A DNA stretch of 51,184 bases, taken from NCBI GenBank assembly GCA_963205105.1, contig CAUJJW010000299.1:1-51184 (forward strand), written 5' to 3'. A model generated the notes under the pieces. The model made no database searches. It was not told where the DNA came from and saw only the letters and a list, made by a program, of their open reading frames with translations. Numbering within the stretch: the stretch's first letter is position 1; each line of letters opens with the position of its first letter. A program made the position numbers and the translations under genes. Origin of the DNA: Verrucomicrobiota bacterium (lineage in GTDB: Bacteria > Verrucomicrobiota > Verrucomicrobiia > Limisphaerales > CAIMTB01). This document shows, piece by piece, positions 35,574 through 46,000 of this stretch.

Positions 35574-35657
35574 AGCTCGGGGGTTCTCCAGGATTTCGAA
35601 ACCAACTGGATCCAGGATCCGAGGAGCGAGGAGTACAGCGGGCGGCCCTCATCCCGG

Positions 35658-35678
35658 CCTTCTCCCGGAGGGAGAAGG
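35658..35678. repeat. 9-bp-stem hairpin, family B
   Basis: A perfect palindrome CCTTCTCCC-GGA-GGGAGAAGG preceded by CCCTCATCCCGG. It is a variant of the CCCTCTCCC/GGGAGAGGG hairpins at 35788 and 50980; this kind of CTCTCCC hairpin with a flanking CCCTCACCCC-like box is a widespread REP-like sequence in bacteria. Confidence 0.8.
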
Positions 35679-35716
35679 AGAATCGGCGCTGCGGGTGTTG
35701 GAAGGTTCAGCCAAGC

Positions 35717-35852
35717 GTTGGCTGGAACGAGTCGAGACGGCTCGGACGGTTGGGTCCCAGGCATGGGGTCACGGGTGATACGCGACACCCTCTCCCTCCG
35801 GGAGAGGGTTGGGGTGAGGGAGCCCGTTTCAATCCTCGCGATCGCTGGCGTG
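35717..35852 (-). repeat. family B long repeat, copy 1 (inverted relative to copy at 50942)
   Basis: About 136 bases that match the reverse complement of 50942-51075, including TTGGCTGGAACGAGTCGAGA, a CGCGACA box, the hairpin at 35788-35808 (CCCTCTCCC-TCC-GGGAGAGGG) and the segment GGGGTGAGGGAGCCCGTTTC. The similarity well beyond the hairpin shows a true dispersed element rather than a chance palindrome. Confidence 0.8.
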
Positions 35853-35894
35853 GGAAGGTTCATGGGGAGGCCCGGAGGGCCGAAAGAACGGAAG

Positions 35895-36112
35895 CCCATG
35901 GCGTGAGCCATGGGTGAGGCATCGAAAAGATTTTCGAGCCCCGGAGGGGCGATAGAACCGTCGACGTCAGGGTTGGTTGTTGGGAAACCGATGACCGTTG
36001 GCCCTGGCCCTGCCCTTCTGATCGCCCCTCCGGGGCTTGTGGTTTCGACCGGACCGTGTCCCCACGGCTCACGCCGTGGGCTAGGGTTCTGTCGCCCCGT
36101 CCGGGGCTGGGA
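35895..36112. repeat. family C repeat pair (GCC-tga-GGC and CCCCGG-AGGGGC hairpins)
   Basis: Two facing half-elements. Left: hairpin CCCATGGC-GTGA-GCCATGGG at 35895-35914 and AGCCCCGGAGGGGCGATAGA at about 35938-35957. Right: ATCGCCCCTCCGGGGCTT at about 36021-36038, hairpin CCCACGGC-TCAC-GCCGTGGG at 36061-36080 and GTTCTGTCGCCCCGTCCGGG from about 36086. The pairing of a 'CACGGCTCACGCCGTG' hairpin with a 'GTCGCCCC-CCGGGGCT' hairpin recurs in planctomycete and verrucomicrobial genomes as I recall; here both components are present twice in opposite orders. Confidence 0.75.
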
Positions 36113-36165
36113 GACCGACTGGTCCATGGCAGGCATCCACCGATCACGACTCGTGAACAGGGAAG

Positions 36166-36221
36166 GTGAACCAGAGGCCCCGCCGGGCGGGACGCCCGCG
36201 GCTACGGAGGTGCGGTTCGGG
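36166..36221 (-). repeat. hairpin element family A, shortened inverted copy
   Basis: Read on the minus strand it contains the left end (CGAACCGCACCTCCGTAGCC), the first hairpin (GCGGGCGTCCCGC) and the right terminal repeat (CTGGTTCAC), but the second hairpin is mostly missing. It is opposite in orientation to the four other copies. Confidence 0.6.
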
Positions 36222-36281
36222 CACTGCTCCCCCATTCGCCATTCCCGATTCGCCATTCGCCCATTCATGGTCGACACGAAT

Positions 36282-37856
36282 TCAGTAGCGAATGGTCTCT
36301 CCCGGAAGCGCGGGAACCGACGCGGGCGCCATGCGGTGGCGCGTGGTGGCTTCATAGCCACTGGCCACCTGAATCAACGCCGGCTCGGTGAACGGCCGCC
36401 CCAGGAACTGCACCCCGAAGGGCATGCCATCCGAAGGGAAGAACCCTCCCGGAACCACCACCGTGGGCAGACCGGTGTACGAACTCAGATTGTTCCGTGC
36501 GTCCGGGGTCTGCGTGTGCGCGGTTGCCAATCCCACCGGATCCACCCGGAAGGTACGGAACGGCAGAATCAAGGCGTCCAGCCGGTTCTCGTCCATCAGG
36601 CGAACCAGGATCGCCCGGATGATGTCCTGTTGCTTGTAAGCCGCCACCAAACGGGGATCGCGCTCCAGTGGCGTGGTGGACTTCGAAGCGGCGATGATGT
36701 TCGGTTTCACCGTGTCGCCACCCTTCTGGATCATCTCGGCCACGGTGCGCACCGGAGCGTCCTGCGGCAGCGCCGCCAGGTACTTGTTAATGGCTGTCGC
36801 AACCTCGAACGACGACGCCGCAGCGTCCGCCTGCGCGGCGACCAGGTTGATGCCTGAGGCGACCTCCACCAGGGTGGCACCCGCCGCCCGGGCATCCGCC
36901 ACCGCTTTCTTGAACAAGGCCACACCCTCCTCGTGCCCGGGGCCTGTGCGCACCATGTCGGTGAGAATGCCCAACCGGGCCCCCACCAGGCCGTTTGTCT
37001 TCACATAGCTGACATAGGGGCGCTCCGGCATCCGCCCCACACACGCCTCAGTGGCCAGGTCGGCGGGGTCGTAACCCGCGATCACATCCAGCACCGCGGC
37101 ACAATCGTAGACGCTGCGGCCCATGGGACCGCCGTTCTCCTGCCGGGGAGAACTCCACATCATGCCAGTGCGCGAGACGAGTCCGTGGGTCGTGGCAAAA
37201 CCAACGAGGTTGTTCTGGGCGGTTGGAATGGTGATGGAACCGCCGGTATCCGAACCCAGCCCGACCGTGCCAAACCAAGCCGCCATGGAGACGCCGGTGC
37301 CTGAACTGGATGAGCCGGGGAATTTGGTCGGATTGTAGGCGCTGAGCACCTGCCCCTTCAACGTGGAGGCACCCCGGGGCGCCACGCCGTACCAGTCCGA
37401 TTGGTTGAGCTTCGCCAGGATGATCGCCCCGGCCGCGCGCAAACGCCCGATGACGAACGAGTCATAGCGGGGTTGGGAGGTCGCCATCGGCGCAAATCCG
37501 CCCGTGGTGGGCATGTCCGCCGTGTCGAACACGTCCTTCGCGAGAATCACCAAGCCATGCAGCGGGCTGCGCACCTTGCCCGCCTTGCGTTCCGCATCCA
37601 AAGCCCGGGCCTGTTCCAGCGCATCCTTCGCCAGGTTGATGACCGTGTTCAGCTTCGGCCCCTTGGAGTCGTACGCCTCGATGCGCGCCAGATAGAGGGA
37701 AACCAGCTTTTCCGAGGTCAATGTGCCCTTCTCCAAAGCCGCCTGGAGATCCGCGACGGTCGCGGTCGCGAGATCGACTTCCGCCGCGCGGACTGGGGAT
37801 GGGGTTAGGACCGACGCCAGGATTAGGGAAACAGCGAGCAGGCAGGACGTTCGCAT
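36282..37856 (-). CDS. exported amidase-signature hydrolase 5
   Basis: From the ATG at 37856 the protein has 524 residues and begins with a clean signal peptide (MRTSCLLAVSLILASVLTPS, cut near VRA-AEV). The triad is Lys107 (LVILAKDVFD), cis-Ser183 (GSSSSGTG) and Ser207 (SDTGGSI). It is clearly the closest relative of copy 1, sharing RSPLHGL-type entry to the lysine loop, ATSQPRYDSFVIGRLRAAGA, NQSDWYG, MMWSSPRQENGGPMGRSV and GFFPSDGMPFGVQFLGR. That identity across four intervening genes implies duplication of a segment or differential divergence. The next gene downstream is 708 bases away, so this copy with copy 6 may be a separate unit. Substrate unknown. Confidence 0.9.
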   Translation of the reverse strand: MRTSCLLAVSLILASVLTPSPVRAAEVDLATATVADLQAALEKGTLTSEKLVSLYLARIEAYDSKGPKLNTVINLAKDALEQARALDAERKAGKVRSPLHGLVILAKDVFDTADMPTTGGFAPMATSQPRYDSFVIGRLRAAGAIILAKLNQSDWYGVAPRGASTLKGQVLSAYNPTKFPGSSSSGTGVSMAAWFGTVGLGSDTGGSITIPTAQNNLVGFATTHGLVSRTGMMWSSPRQENGGPMGRSVYDCAAVLDVIAGYDPADLATEACVGRMPERPYVSYVKTNGLVGARLGILTDMVRTGPGHEEGVALFKKAVADARAAGATLVEVASGINLVAAQADAAASSFEVATAINKYLAALPQDAPVRTVAEMIQKGGDTVKPNIIAASKSTTPLERDPRLVAAYKQQDIIRAILVRLMDENRLDALILPFRTFRVDPVGLATAHTQTPDARNNLSSYTGLPTVVVPGGFFPSDGMPFGVQFLGRPFTEPALIQVASGYEATTRHRMAPASVPALPGETIRY

Positions 37857-37904
37857 AAGGGGAGACAGGGAACAGAAGGGTTGAGGTCGGCTGAAAGAGA
37901 CGGA

Positions 37905-39488
37905 TCAATACTGGATGGATTCACCGGGCAGCGACGGCGTGGTGGGCGGCAGTCGGCGCAGTTTCGCATTTTGTTCGAGGGCGTAAGCCAGCTTGAAGAG
38001 GGTTGGCTCGCTGTAGGGCGCTCCGAGGAACTCAATGGAGATCGGGCCATTGCTGGCCTTGGTGTAACCCGCCGGCATCACCACCGCCGGCAGTCCGGTG
38101 ATCGAGCTGAACGAGTTGTCCGACTCCGGGTAGGGTTCCATGTGCTTGTTCGGCGGCACCGAACGGAACGGATAGACGATCGCGTCGAGGCGGTATTTCT
38201 TCATCAGGTCCAGCACGGCATCGCGCAGCGACTCCTGGCCATCAATGCGCGCATGGTAATCGACGTTCGGCATGAGCGACCGGAACTCGGAGTAGGCTTT
38301 CAGAATGTTGGTCTTCACCAGCGGCCCGTGGGACACCAGTTCATCCATGTTCTTGATGGGAACGTTCGGCCCAAGGCGTCGGAAGTAGAGGTTGTAAGAG
38401 AATTGGGCCTCGTAGTAGTTGACCCGCGCCGGAGCCTCGCCCGCTGTGCCGTCCGTGTTGGAGAAGATGTCCACGCCGGTGGTGATACCGTTCACAATCA
38501 CCGCCCCCGCCTTCTTCATTTCGGCGATGGCGTTCTCCACGATGGCAATGCCCTCTTCATGCGCCGGGCCTTTGCGGAAGAAATCCCGGCACACCCCGAT
38601 CCGGGCGCCGCGCAACCCATCCTTGGCAAGAAACGAGGTGTAGGATTCCTTCGGCGTCTTGCCGGGAGAACCGATGGTCAGTAGATCCTCCGCGTCAAAA
38701 CCCGCCACAATGTCGGTCAGCGCCGCCACGTCGTACACCGACCGCGCCATCGGACCGCAGCGTTCCTGGGTGAAGGACGTCATGACCTGGCCGGTCCGGG
38801 GAATCAGTCCGCGGGTGGGCGACAGTCCCACGACGCTGTTGGCCGCCGACGGTCCACGAATGGAGGTTCCCGTCTCGCTGCCCAGCCCGAGCTGGGAAAA
38901 GCAGGCGGCGAGCGCCGCACCCGTGCCACCGCTCGATCCGCTGGGGCTCAGGTCCGTGTTGTAAGGATTCGAGGTGCGTCCCAACACGGTGCTCTGGTCT
39001 CCCTTCTTCGGAATACCAAACCAGTCACTCATGTTGACCTTCGCCAAAATGATCGCCCCCGCCTCGCGCAACCGCGCCACCACCGTGGCGTCGTGGATCG
39101 GTTGGGAGTTCTTCATCGGCATGAACCCCGCCGATGTCGGCATGTCCTTCGTATCAAAGAGATCCTTGAGCACCACCGGAACCCCATGAAGTTTGCTGCG
39201 CGGACCCTTGGATTTTCGCTCAGCGTCCAAGACGCGCGCCGTTTCCAGAGCCTGTGGGTTCAGGGTGATCACCGAATTGATGTTGGGACCCTTCTTGTCG
39301 TACGCATCGATTCGGGCCAGGTAGAGTTGGACGAGCTTCTCCGAGGTCAGCGCACCCGAGTCGAAGGCCTTGTTCACGTCCTCCAGCGTGGCCGTTTGCA
39401 GGTCAAAGCTGGCGGCCATGGCTGACGTGCATGCCGCAAGAACGGCAACCAGACTGGAGCGAAAAGCACCGCGAAGGAGGGGATTCAT
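37905..39488 (-). CDS. exported amidase-signature hydrolase 6 (first gene of the array), possible lipoprotein
   Basis: There are 527 residues from the ATG at 39488 (MNPLLRGAFRSSLVAVLAAC). The leader could be cut by signal peptidase I after AMA, or its LAAC at 17-20 could be a lipobox with Cys20 as the lipidated residue. The triad is Lys108 (VVLKDLFDT), cis-Ser185 (SPSGSSGGTG) and Ser209, in a loop reading SETGTSI instead of the SDTGGSI/TDTGGSI of the others; this variant occurs in active amidases, so activity is plausible. A KKGDQST segment after SDWFGIP is unique to this copy. It is 48 bases upstream of copy 5 and divergent from the giant surface-protein gene. Confidence 0.9.
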   Translation of the reverse strand: MNPLLRGAFRSSLVAVLAACTSAMAASFDLQTATLEDVNKAFDSGALTSEKLVQLYLARIDAYDKKGPNINSVITLNPQALETARVLDAERKSKGPRSKLHGVPVVLKDLFDTKDMPTSAGFMPMKNSQPIHDATVVARLREAGAIILAKVNMSDWFGIPKKGDQSTVLGRTSNPYNTDLSPSGSSGGTGAALAACFSQLGLGSETGTSIRGPSAANSVVGLSPTRGLIPRTGQVMTSFTQERCGPMARSVYDVAALTDIVAGFDAEDLLTIGSPGKTPKESYTSFLAKDGLRGARIGVCRDFFRKGPAHEEGIAIVENAIAEMKKAGAVIVNGITTGVDIFSNTDGTAGEAPARVNYYEAQFSYNLYFRRLGPNVPIKNMDELVSHGPLVKTNILKAYSEFRSLMPNVDYHARIDGQESLRDAVLDLMKKYRLDAIVYPFRSVPPNKHMEPYPESDNSFSSITGLPAVVMPAGYTKASNGPISIEFLGAPYSEPTLFKLAYALEQNAKLRRLPPTTPSLPGESIQY

Positions 39489-40004
39489 GGACGGGTGGGA
39501 TGGATGGGATCAATGGGTCTCAGCATGGGCAATGACGGCGGCATTCCGTGCCGTCGTCACAAGGTCGAGGTCCCCTTCCTGGGCACGGAAAGGGAACTCG
39601 CGGGACTCATTCACCTAGCACCGGCCATGCCAACCAACGAACGCTCGCCGCTTCGAGAGGCGAAGCTGCATCCGCATGAAACCAACCTCCGGAATGCCTT
39701 TCGTCCGTGCTCATGCCCACCCCGAATTTTGACTTCTCAAACTCGCTTCGTGGAACGCCATTAACGGGGACACTCCGCAGGGATGAATGTCACACATGAG
39801 TCTTCTCCGACGTCCGGTCATGGACGTGATCGTTCTGGTGCCGCTGCGGGTAGGAATCTGTCCTGGGTGGCCATTTTCAGCCAACACCCGCCAGGGCATG
39901 AGAAGCATCGGCAATGATTTGGATTGAAAACACCGGCCACGCGGCTGAGAAACACAACGCTTCTCGCAGGCCAAAGTCCTGTCCGGCGCGATGCTTATGA
40001 CCCC
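39489..40004. other. divergent intergenic region between amidase array and giant surface-protein gene
   Basis: A 516-base region with lower coding character than its surroundings. It should hold promoters for both directions. An imperfect palindrome GACGGC-(10)-GCCGTC at 39534-39555, about 46 bases before the amidase 6 start, could be an operator or the base of a leader hairpin. A five-codon frame ATG-CTT-ATG-ACC-CCA-TGA at 39991-40008 overlaps the chosen start of the giant gene. No conserved gene is recognised. Confidence 0.5.
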
Positions 40005-43000
40005 ATGACGCCGCCGTTTGTTGTTTCTTGTCCCCAGTTGGCTTCTCGCGACGCCGCTCCCTGCTGGAAAACAGGACCCAGACGCAAGCTTCTCCTGTCA
40101 GGAGTCGCCCGCGGGATTCTATGGCTCCTGCTCTCACTTTCAGGTAAGGCCGGCGCCCAATCCATCGAGCGCTTCGAACTCACCGTCGGCCAGGTGGTGA
40201 CCAACGGTGTTCCAGGTACCGGTGCGGGCAATATCGAGACGCCCGGATCCTCGGATGTGTTCACTTTCAACGCCACCGCCGGTCAAAGCGTGTACTTCGA
40301 CGCTCTCACCGGGATCTCGTGCGATCCCAGATTGCGCTGGAAATGCCAGGGCCCGACCAACCAGGTGCTCTTCGACCAGTGGTTCGCCGCCACCCCGGGG
40401 TGCGGCAATGGCGATCCGGGAGCAGTCACGTTCGAAGCCCCCGGCATCTACACGTTGACGATTTCCGGGTTCACCGATGCCACCGGCACCACTTACGCAT
40501 TCCAGGTGGTGCCTGTCGTTCCGCAGTCGTTCGCACTCACCTTGGGCCAACTCGTGACCCAGGGCGCCCCGGACCCCGGCGCGGGCAACATCGAGACGCC
40601 CGGAGCTTCCGACGTCTTCACCTTCAACGCCACCGCCGGTCAAAGCGTCTTCTTCGATGCCCTCACCGGTAATCCCTGCGACCCCAGGCTTCGTTGGAAG
40701 TGTGTTGGCCCCACCAACCAGGTGCTCTTCGACCGGGCGCTCACCGCGTCCCCGGGCTGCGGCAATGGCGATCCAGGAACCATCACCTTGCCAGCGACCG
40801 GCACGTACACCCTGACCGTTTCTGGCATCAACGACGCCACGGACTTGTACACGTTCCAGGTGGTGCCCGTCGTTCCACAGGCGTTCACGCTCCCCCTCGG
40901 CCAGACCGTCACTGAGAGCGTTCCCGGCCCCGGCGCAGGAAACATCGAGACACCCGGAGCGTCCGACGTCTTCACCTTCAACGCCACCGCCGGTGAAAGC
41001 GCCTACTTCGACGCTCTCACCGGGTTCCCGTGCGATCCAAACCTGGTCTGGAAATGCGTCGGCCCCACCAACCAGGTGCTCTTCGAACGCGCCTTCGCTG
41101 CTTCCCCGGGTTGCGGCAATGGCGACCCGGGAGCCATCACCTTCCCGGTTTCCGGGAGGTATACGGTCACCGTGTCGGGAATCCAGGACGCCACCGGCCT
41201 CTACGCGTTTCAGGTCGTTCCGATCCTGTCACAAGTATTCATCCTGACCCCCGGACAGGTGGTGACCAATGGCGTTCCCGGCCCCGGTGCAGGAAGCATC
41301 GAAACACCAGGAGCCTCCGACGTCTTCAACTTCAACGCCACCGCCGGTCAAACGGTTTACTTCGACGCTCTCACCGGGTTCCCGTGCGATCCACGACTAC
41401 GCTGGAAATGCGTCGGCCCCACCAACCAAGTGCTCTTTGACCAGGCCCTCACCGCTTCCGCGGGCTGCGGCAATGGCGATCCAGGAAACTTCAGGTTGCC
41501 AATCTCCGGCACGTACACCCTCACGGTCTCAGGAATCAACGACGCCACGGGCACCTACGCGTTCAACGTGGTTCCCGCTCTCACCCAGTCCTTCACGGTG
41601 ATCCGGGATCAGATCGTGACCAACGGCATTCCTGGCCCGGGCGCTGGAATGATCGAAACAGCAGGGGCGATCGACACCTACTTCTTTTCGGCCAAGGCCG
41701 GTCAAACCGTTTACTTCGACGCTCTCACCGGGTTCCCGTGCGATCCACGACTACGCTGGAAATGCGTCGGCCCCACCAACCAGGTCCTGTTCGACCAGTG
41801 GTTCGTCGCCACGCCGGGCTGCGGCAACAATGACCCCGGCAACCAGACCTTCGCCGAGGCGGGCCTTTACTCCATCTTGGTCTACGGCGGCCTGGACGGG
41901 ACCGGAACCTACAGTTTTCAACTGATCGAACCCGCTCCGGTCATCACCCAGCAACCCGCGGATCAGGACGTGGTCGCCGGCCGAACCGCCGAGTTCCATG
42001 CCGCCGCTCTTTCCGAGAGCCCGATCCGCCATCAGTGGCAGTTCAACGGAGCCGATCTGCGAGGGGAAACCAACGCCACCCTGACCCTGCCGCAGGTGGC
42101 AACCACCCAAAGTGGAACGTACACCGTCCGCCTGGAAAACACCGCCGGCGCCGTGTTCAGCCGCCCCGCCACCCTGACGGTAAGCGCCTGGATCCCTCAA
42201 ACCGTCGCCTCCCGCACCAATCTTCCCGCCGTGCACGGCAACGGCGTGACCATCGACTTGTTCAATGGCATCGGCGGAGGCGTCGTTCCCACACCCGAGA
42301 CCATCGTCGGTCGCGTTCCCGATGGCACGACGCTCAGTCCGCTCATCGATTTCCCAAGCCCAGGTTCCGTCGTGAACGTGGGCACACGGTTCGATGCGTT
42401 CTTCGCCGCCACGGCAACACCACCGGACCAGGTCCGCGGCCTGAACGCCGGTAATTTCGTTCTCCAAAGCCGGTTCTACCTGCGCGTCTCGCAGGACCTG
42501 GATCGCGAACCTGCAACTCCCGAGATTGAAATCGCACTCGGTGTGGGAAGCGACGACGGCTTCCACCTGACGATCGGCACCAACGTGCTGGGACAGGCAG
42601 GAGATCGGGGGTTCTCGTACTCCTGGATGCCCCTGACATTTGAAGTTGAAGGACTTTATCCGGTCACCCTCCTCTTCGCCGCCAACGCCACCGGCCAAAG
42701 CGGTCTCGAATTCGCCTGGAACACGGCGACCAGCAACGGAGACACCATCGTCCCCCAGGAAGCCCTCTACCTGTCTCCCAACATCGGGGATCGGCTGGTG
42801 ACCTTTGAAGAAGTCCCGGTCGGAACCGTGCTCAGCAACCAGTTCGCGAGTCAGGGCGTTTTGTTCCGCACCCTCGGTGGGCAACCCCAGGTCACGGACA
42901 CGACTCCCGACCGGCTGGTGCCGGTTTCCCCGCGCCAGGTTTTCGCCGATCCTTCCACCAACCCCACCGCCAGGACCGAGGTGGAACTGCGATTCGTGGC

Positions 43001-46000
43001 GCCAGGAACCTCCACTCCGGCGGTGACCGATTTCGTCAGCTTCTTCGTGCTCGATGCCGAACAAATCGGAGCGACCGTCACCGCCTTCGACAGCGCCGGG
43101 AGCGTGCTCTTCACCAACGCCTACCACGGCGGCGGCGCCTCCCAAGAAGCCGTCTCCATCGCCGCACCCCGAATCGCCCGCGTCCTGATCACCCTCGGAC
43201 AAGGCGCCGACACCGCCGGCCTCGACAACCTCTCCTTCACCACCCCCGCCAGCGGCGCTGACCTCATCGCCGGCCCCGTCTCCGCCCCGATCCTCGCCGC
43301 TCCCAGTACTCCCATCCCCATCGTTTGGAGCGTCACCAACGCCGGCATCACCCAGGCCCAAGGACCCTGGACCGAGCAGGTGTTCGTGATCCCCAACGCC
43401 CCGGGCGGTGGTAATCAGGTCCTCGCCGAGTTCCGTGTCGACGGCATCCTGCTGCCCGGAGATTCGCTGGTCCGCACCCAGACCGTCGTGTTCACGCCCA
43501 ACGGTCCGGCCGGCTTGTTCCAATTCGGTGTGCGGCTGGACTCCGATAACGATCTTCCCGAGTTGAACGAGCGGAACAACATCGCCGCCGCCACCGACAC
43601 CATCGATGTGCCTCCCACCCTGACCCTGGAGCTGGCGGCACGGGAAACAACGGAAGGCGCTCCACCCACCCGCGGCGTGGTGATTCGAAACGGCGACCGG
43701 AACTCACCCCTCAGCATCACCCTGACGAACAGCAATACCAACGCCCTGTCCCATGCCGCCACCGTCGTGATCCCCATCGGCCAGCACAGCGCGGAGTTCG
43801 ATCTGCGCCCACCGCTGGACGGCGTGGTCGATGGCGTTCAGTTCGCCACAGTCACCGCCAGCGCCGAGGGGTTCGTCGGAGCTTCCGAAACCATCCTCAT
43901 CGAGGATGCGGACATTCCACGACTCGCCCTGGAACTGACGAACGTTGCCGTCCGCGAAGGAGCCGTCGCCCAGGCGGTGATCCACCGCGAAATCGCCACA
44001 GCCGATCCCCTCACTGTATTCTTCAGCGCCTCCCTCCCCGATTTCTTGGAAGTCCCCGCGTCGGTCACCATCCCCGCGCAAGCCGCCTCCGTCTCGGTCC
44101 AGCTTCTGGCGTTGGAGAATTCCGACATCGGACGGCCCCGCATCGCCTCCATCGTGGCGTACGCCGTGCGCCACCAGGACAGCCCGCCGGTGACTCTGAC
44201 GATCACCGACAACGACCTGCCCGGACTGTCCTTCACCCTCGCCGACAGCGAAGTCAACGAGTCCGACGGACCCCAGGCCACAGTGGCGACCGTGACCCGA
44301 GTTCCCGCGGGCCCGACGGTCCTCGTGCTCGAGGTGCAATCCAGCCAGCCCCAACTCATCCGGGTGCCAGCCACCGTTCAGCTCCCGGCCGGGCAAACGT
44401 CCGTGACCTTCCCCATCGCTGTCGTCGACGACACCACCACCAACAGCGTCCGCGCGGTGGATGTGACCGTTTATCCCATCGACCCCACCACTCAGGAGCG
44501 CCTTGCCCCAGGAACCACGGCACAGTTGGGAGTGACGGATGATGAAGGCCCGACCCTCCGGGTAACCCTGGCACGCCGGCTGGTTGCCGAAGGACTCAAC
44601 CCCGCCACCAGCGGCTCCATCACCCGCACCGGCAACCTCACCTCCTCGGTAGCCGTTACTCTACGGTCCAGCGATCCCGGGGAAGCCGAGGTGCCCGCCA
44701 CCGTGACCTTCGCCGCAGGTCAGTCGAAGGCTGAATTTGAGGTTCGAAGTCTCGACGACGGCGTCCGCGACGCGAACCAAGTCGTCCGAATCACCGCCAG
44801 CGCCCCCGGCTACACGTCAGCGTCGGAAGTGCTCGTCGTGTCCGAACTCGAACTCCCGGACCTGCTGGTCCAGAACCTCAGCGTGCCATCCACGGGCGAG
44901 ACCGAGGCTCCGGTCAACGTCAGTTTCCGCATCGCCAACCAGGGACTTGCCCCCGCCAACACCAACGTGGTGACCCGCGTGTTTCTTTCGTCGGATCCAG
45001 CAGTGGGCGACGACACCCTGCTCGGGCAGTTGGATTTCACCGGCACCCTGCCCCCCGAACAGGCCTTCGAACAAACGCTGCAAGTGCGCCTGCCCGTGAC
45101 GGCCGGCGATTACTGGCTGGTGGTGGTCACCGATGCCGAGGATCGCGTTCAGGAAAGCCTGGAGGACAACAACGTGACGGTCGGCAGCGCCCCGGTTCGA
45201 GTGCGTGAAGCCTACACCGTCACCGTCTCGGGCACCCCTTCCCCATCCCTGGTGGGAGCCCCAGTCCTCCTGCGGGGAAAGGCAGTCCGGGCAGGTTCGA
45301 CGGTCGCCGCGCCGCACGTCCCCGTTCATGTGCACGTCGTGGTCCGAGAGTCCCGACGGGTGCTGTTGGGACTGACGGACGCCGACGGCAACTTCTCGGT
45401 CACCTTCCAGCCCCTGCCGAATGAAGCCGGCCGCTATGAGGTGGCCGCCGCCCACCCCGGGGCGGGCAACCCATCGGTCCAGGATCGGTTTGCCATCCTC
45501 GGCTTCCGGGCCGTTCCGCCCGCCGAGCCCGTGGCACTGGTCGAACAGGTGGCGAAGTTGGTGGAAATCCGTTTGGAGAACCTCGGTGACGTGCCGCTGA
45601 CCGGCCTGCAGGCGCAGATCATCAGCACCCCAACCGATGTCAGTGCCGCGGTGTCCATCGTCGGCGACGGGAGCTTGGGTCCATGGGGCGAGGCAAGTTT
45701 GAGCGTTGCGTTGACCGCCGGAAACGGCTCCCCGCCGCAGGGCCGGATTCAAATCCGGGTCACCTCCGCCGAGGGTGCGGTGGCGGACGTTGCCTGGCCG
45801 GTCGAACGGCTTTCCCAGCAACCGCGCCTCCTGGTCACCCCCGTGGAACTCGTGGCGGGAATGAAGCGTGGCGGTCAGGCGGTGGTCGAACTGTCCATCG
45901 TGAACGGAGGCGGTTCGCCCAGTGGACCCATTTCCGTGCTGACCCCGGACCTTCCCTGGCTGCACGTCGCCACGACCACCCCGCTCGCCTCCCTGGCCAG

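Larger units (their letters stand above)
35574..36281. other. 708-base non-coding gap inside the amidase array, filled with dispersed repeats
   Basis: No convincing gene is seen. The gap holds members of three palindromic repeat families (entries below), interrupting the otherwise compact array between copies 4 and 5. A promoter for the downstream unit (copies 4 to 1) is expected at its left end, near 35580-35640, but I cannot point to one. Confidence 0.7.
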
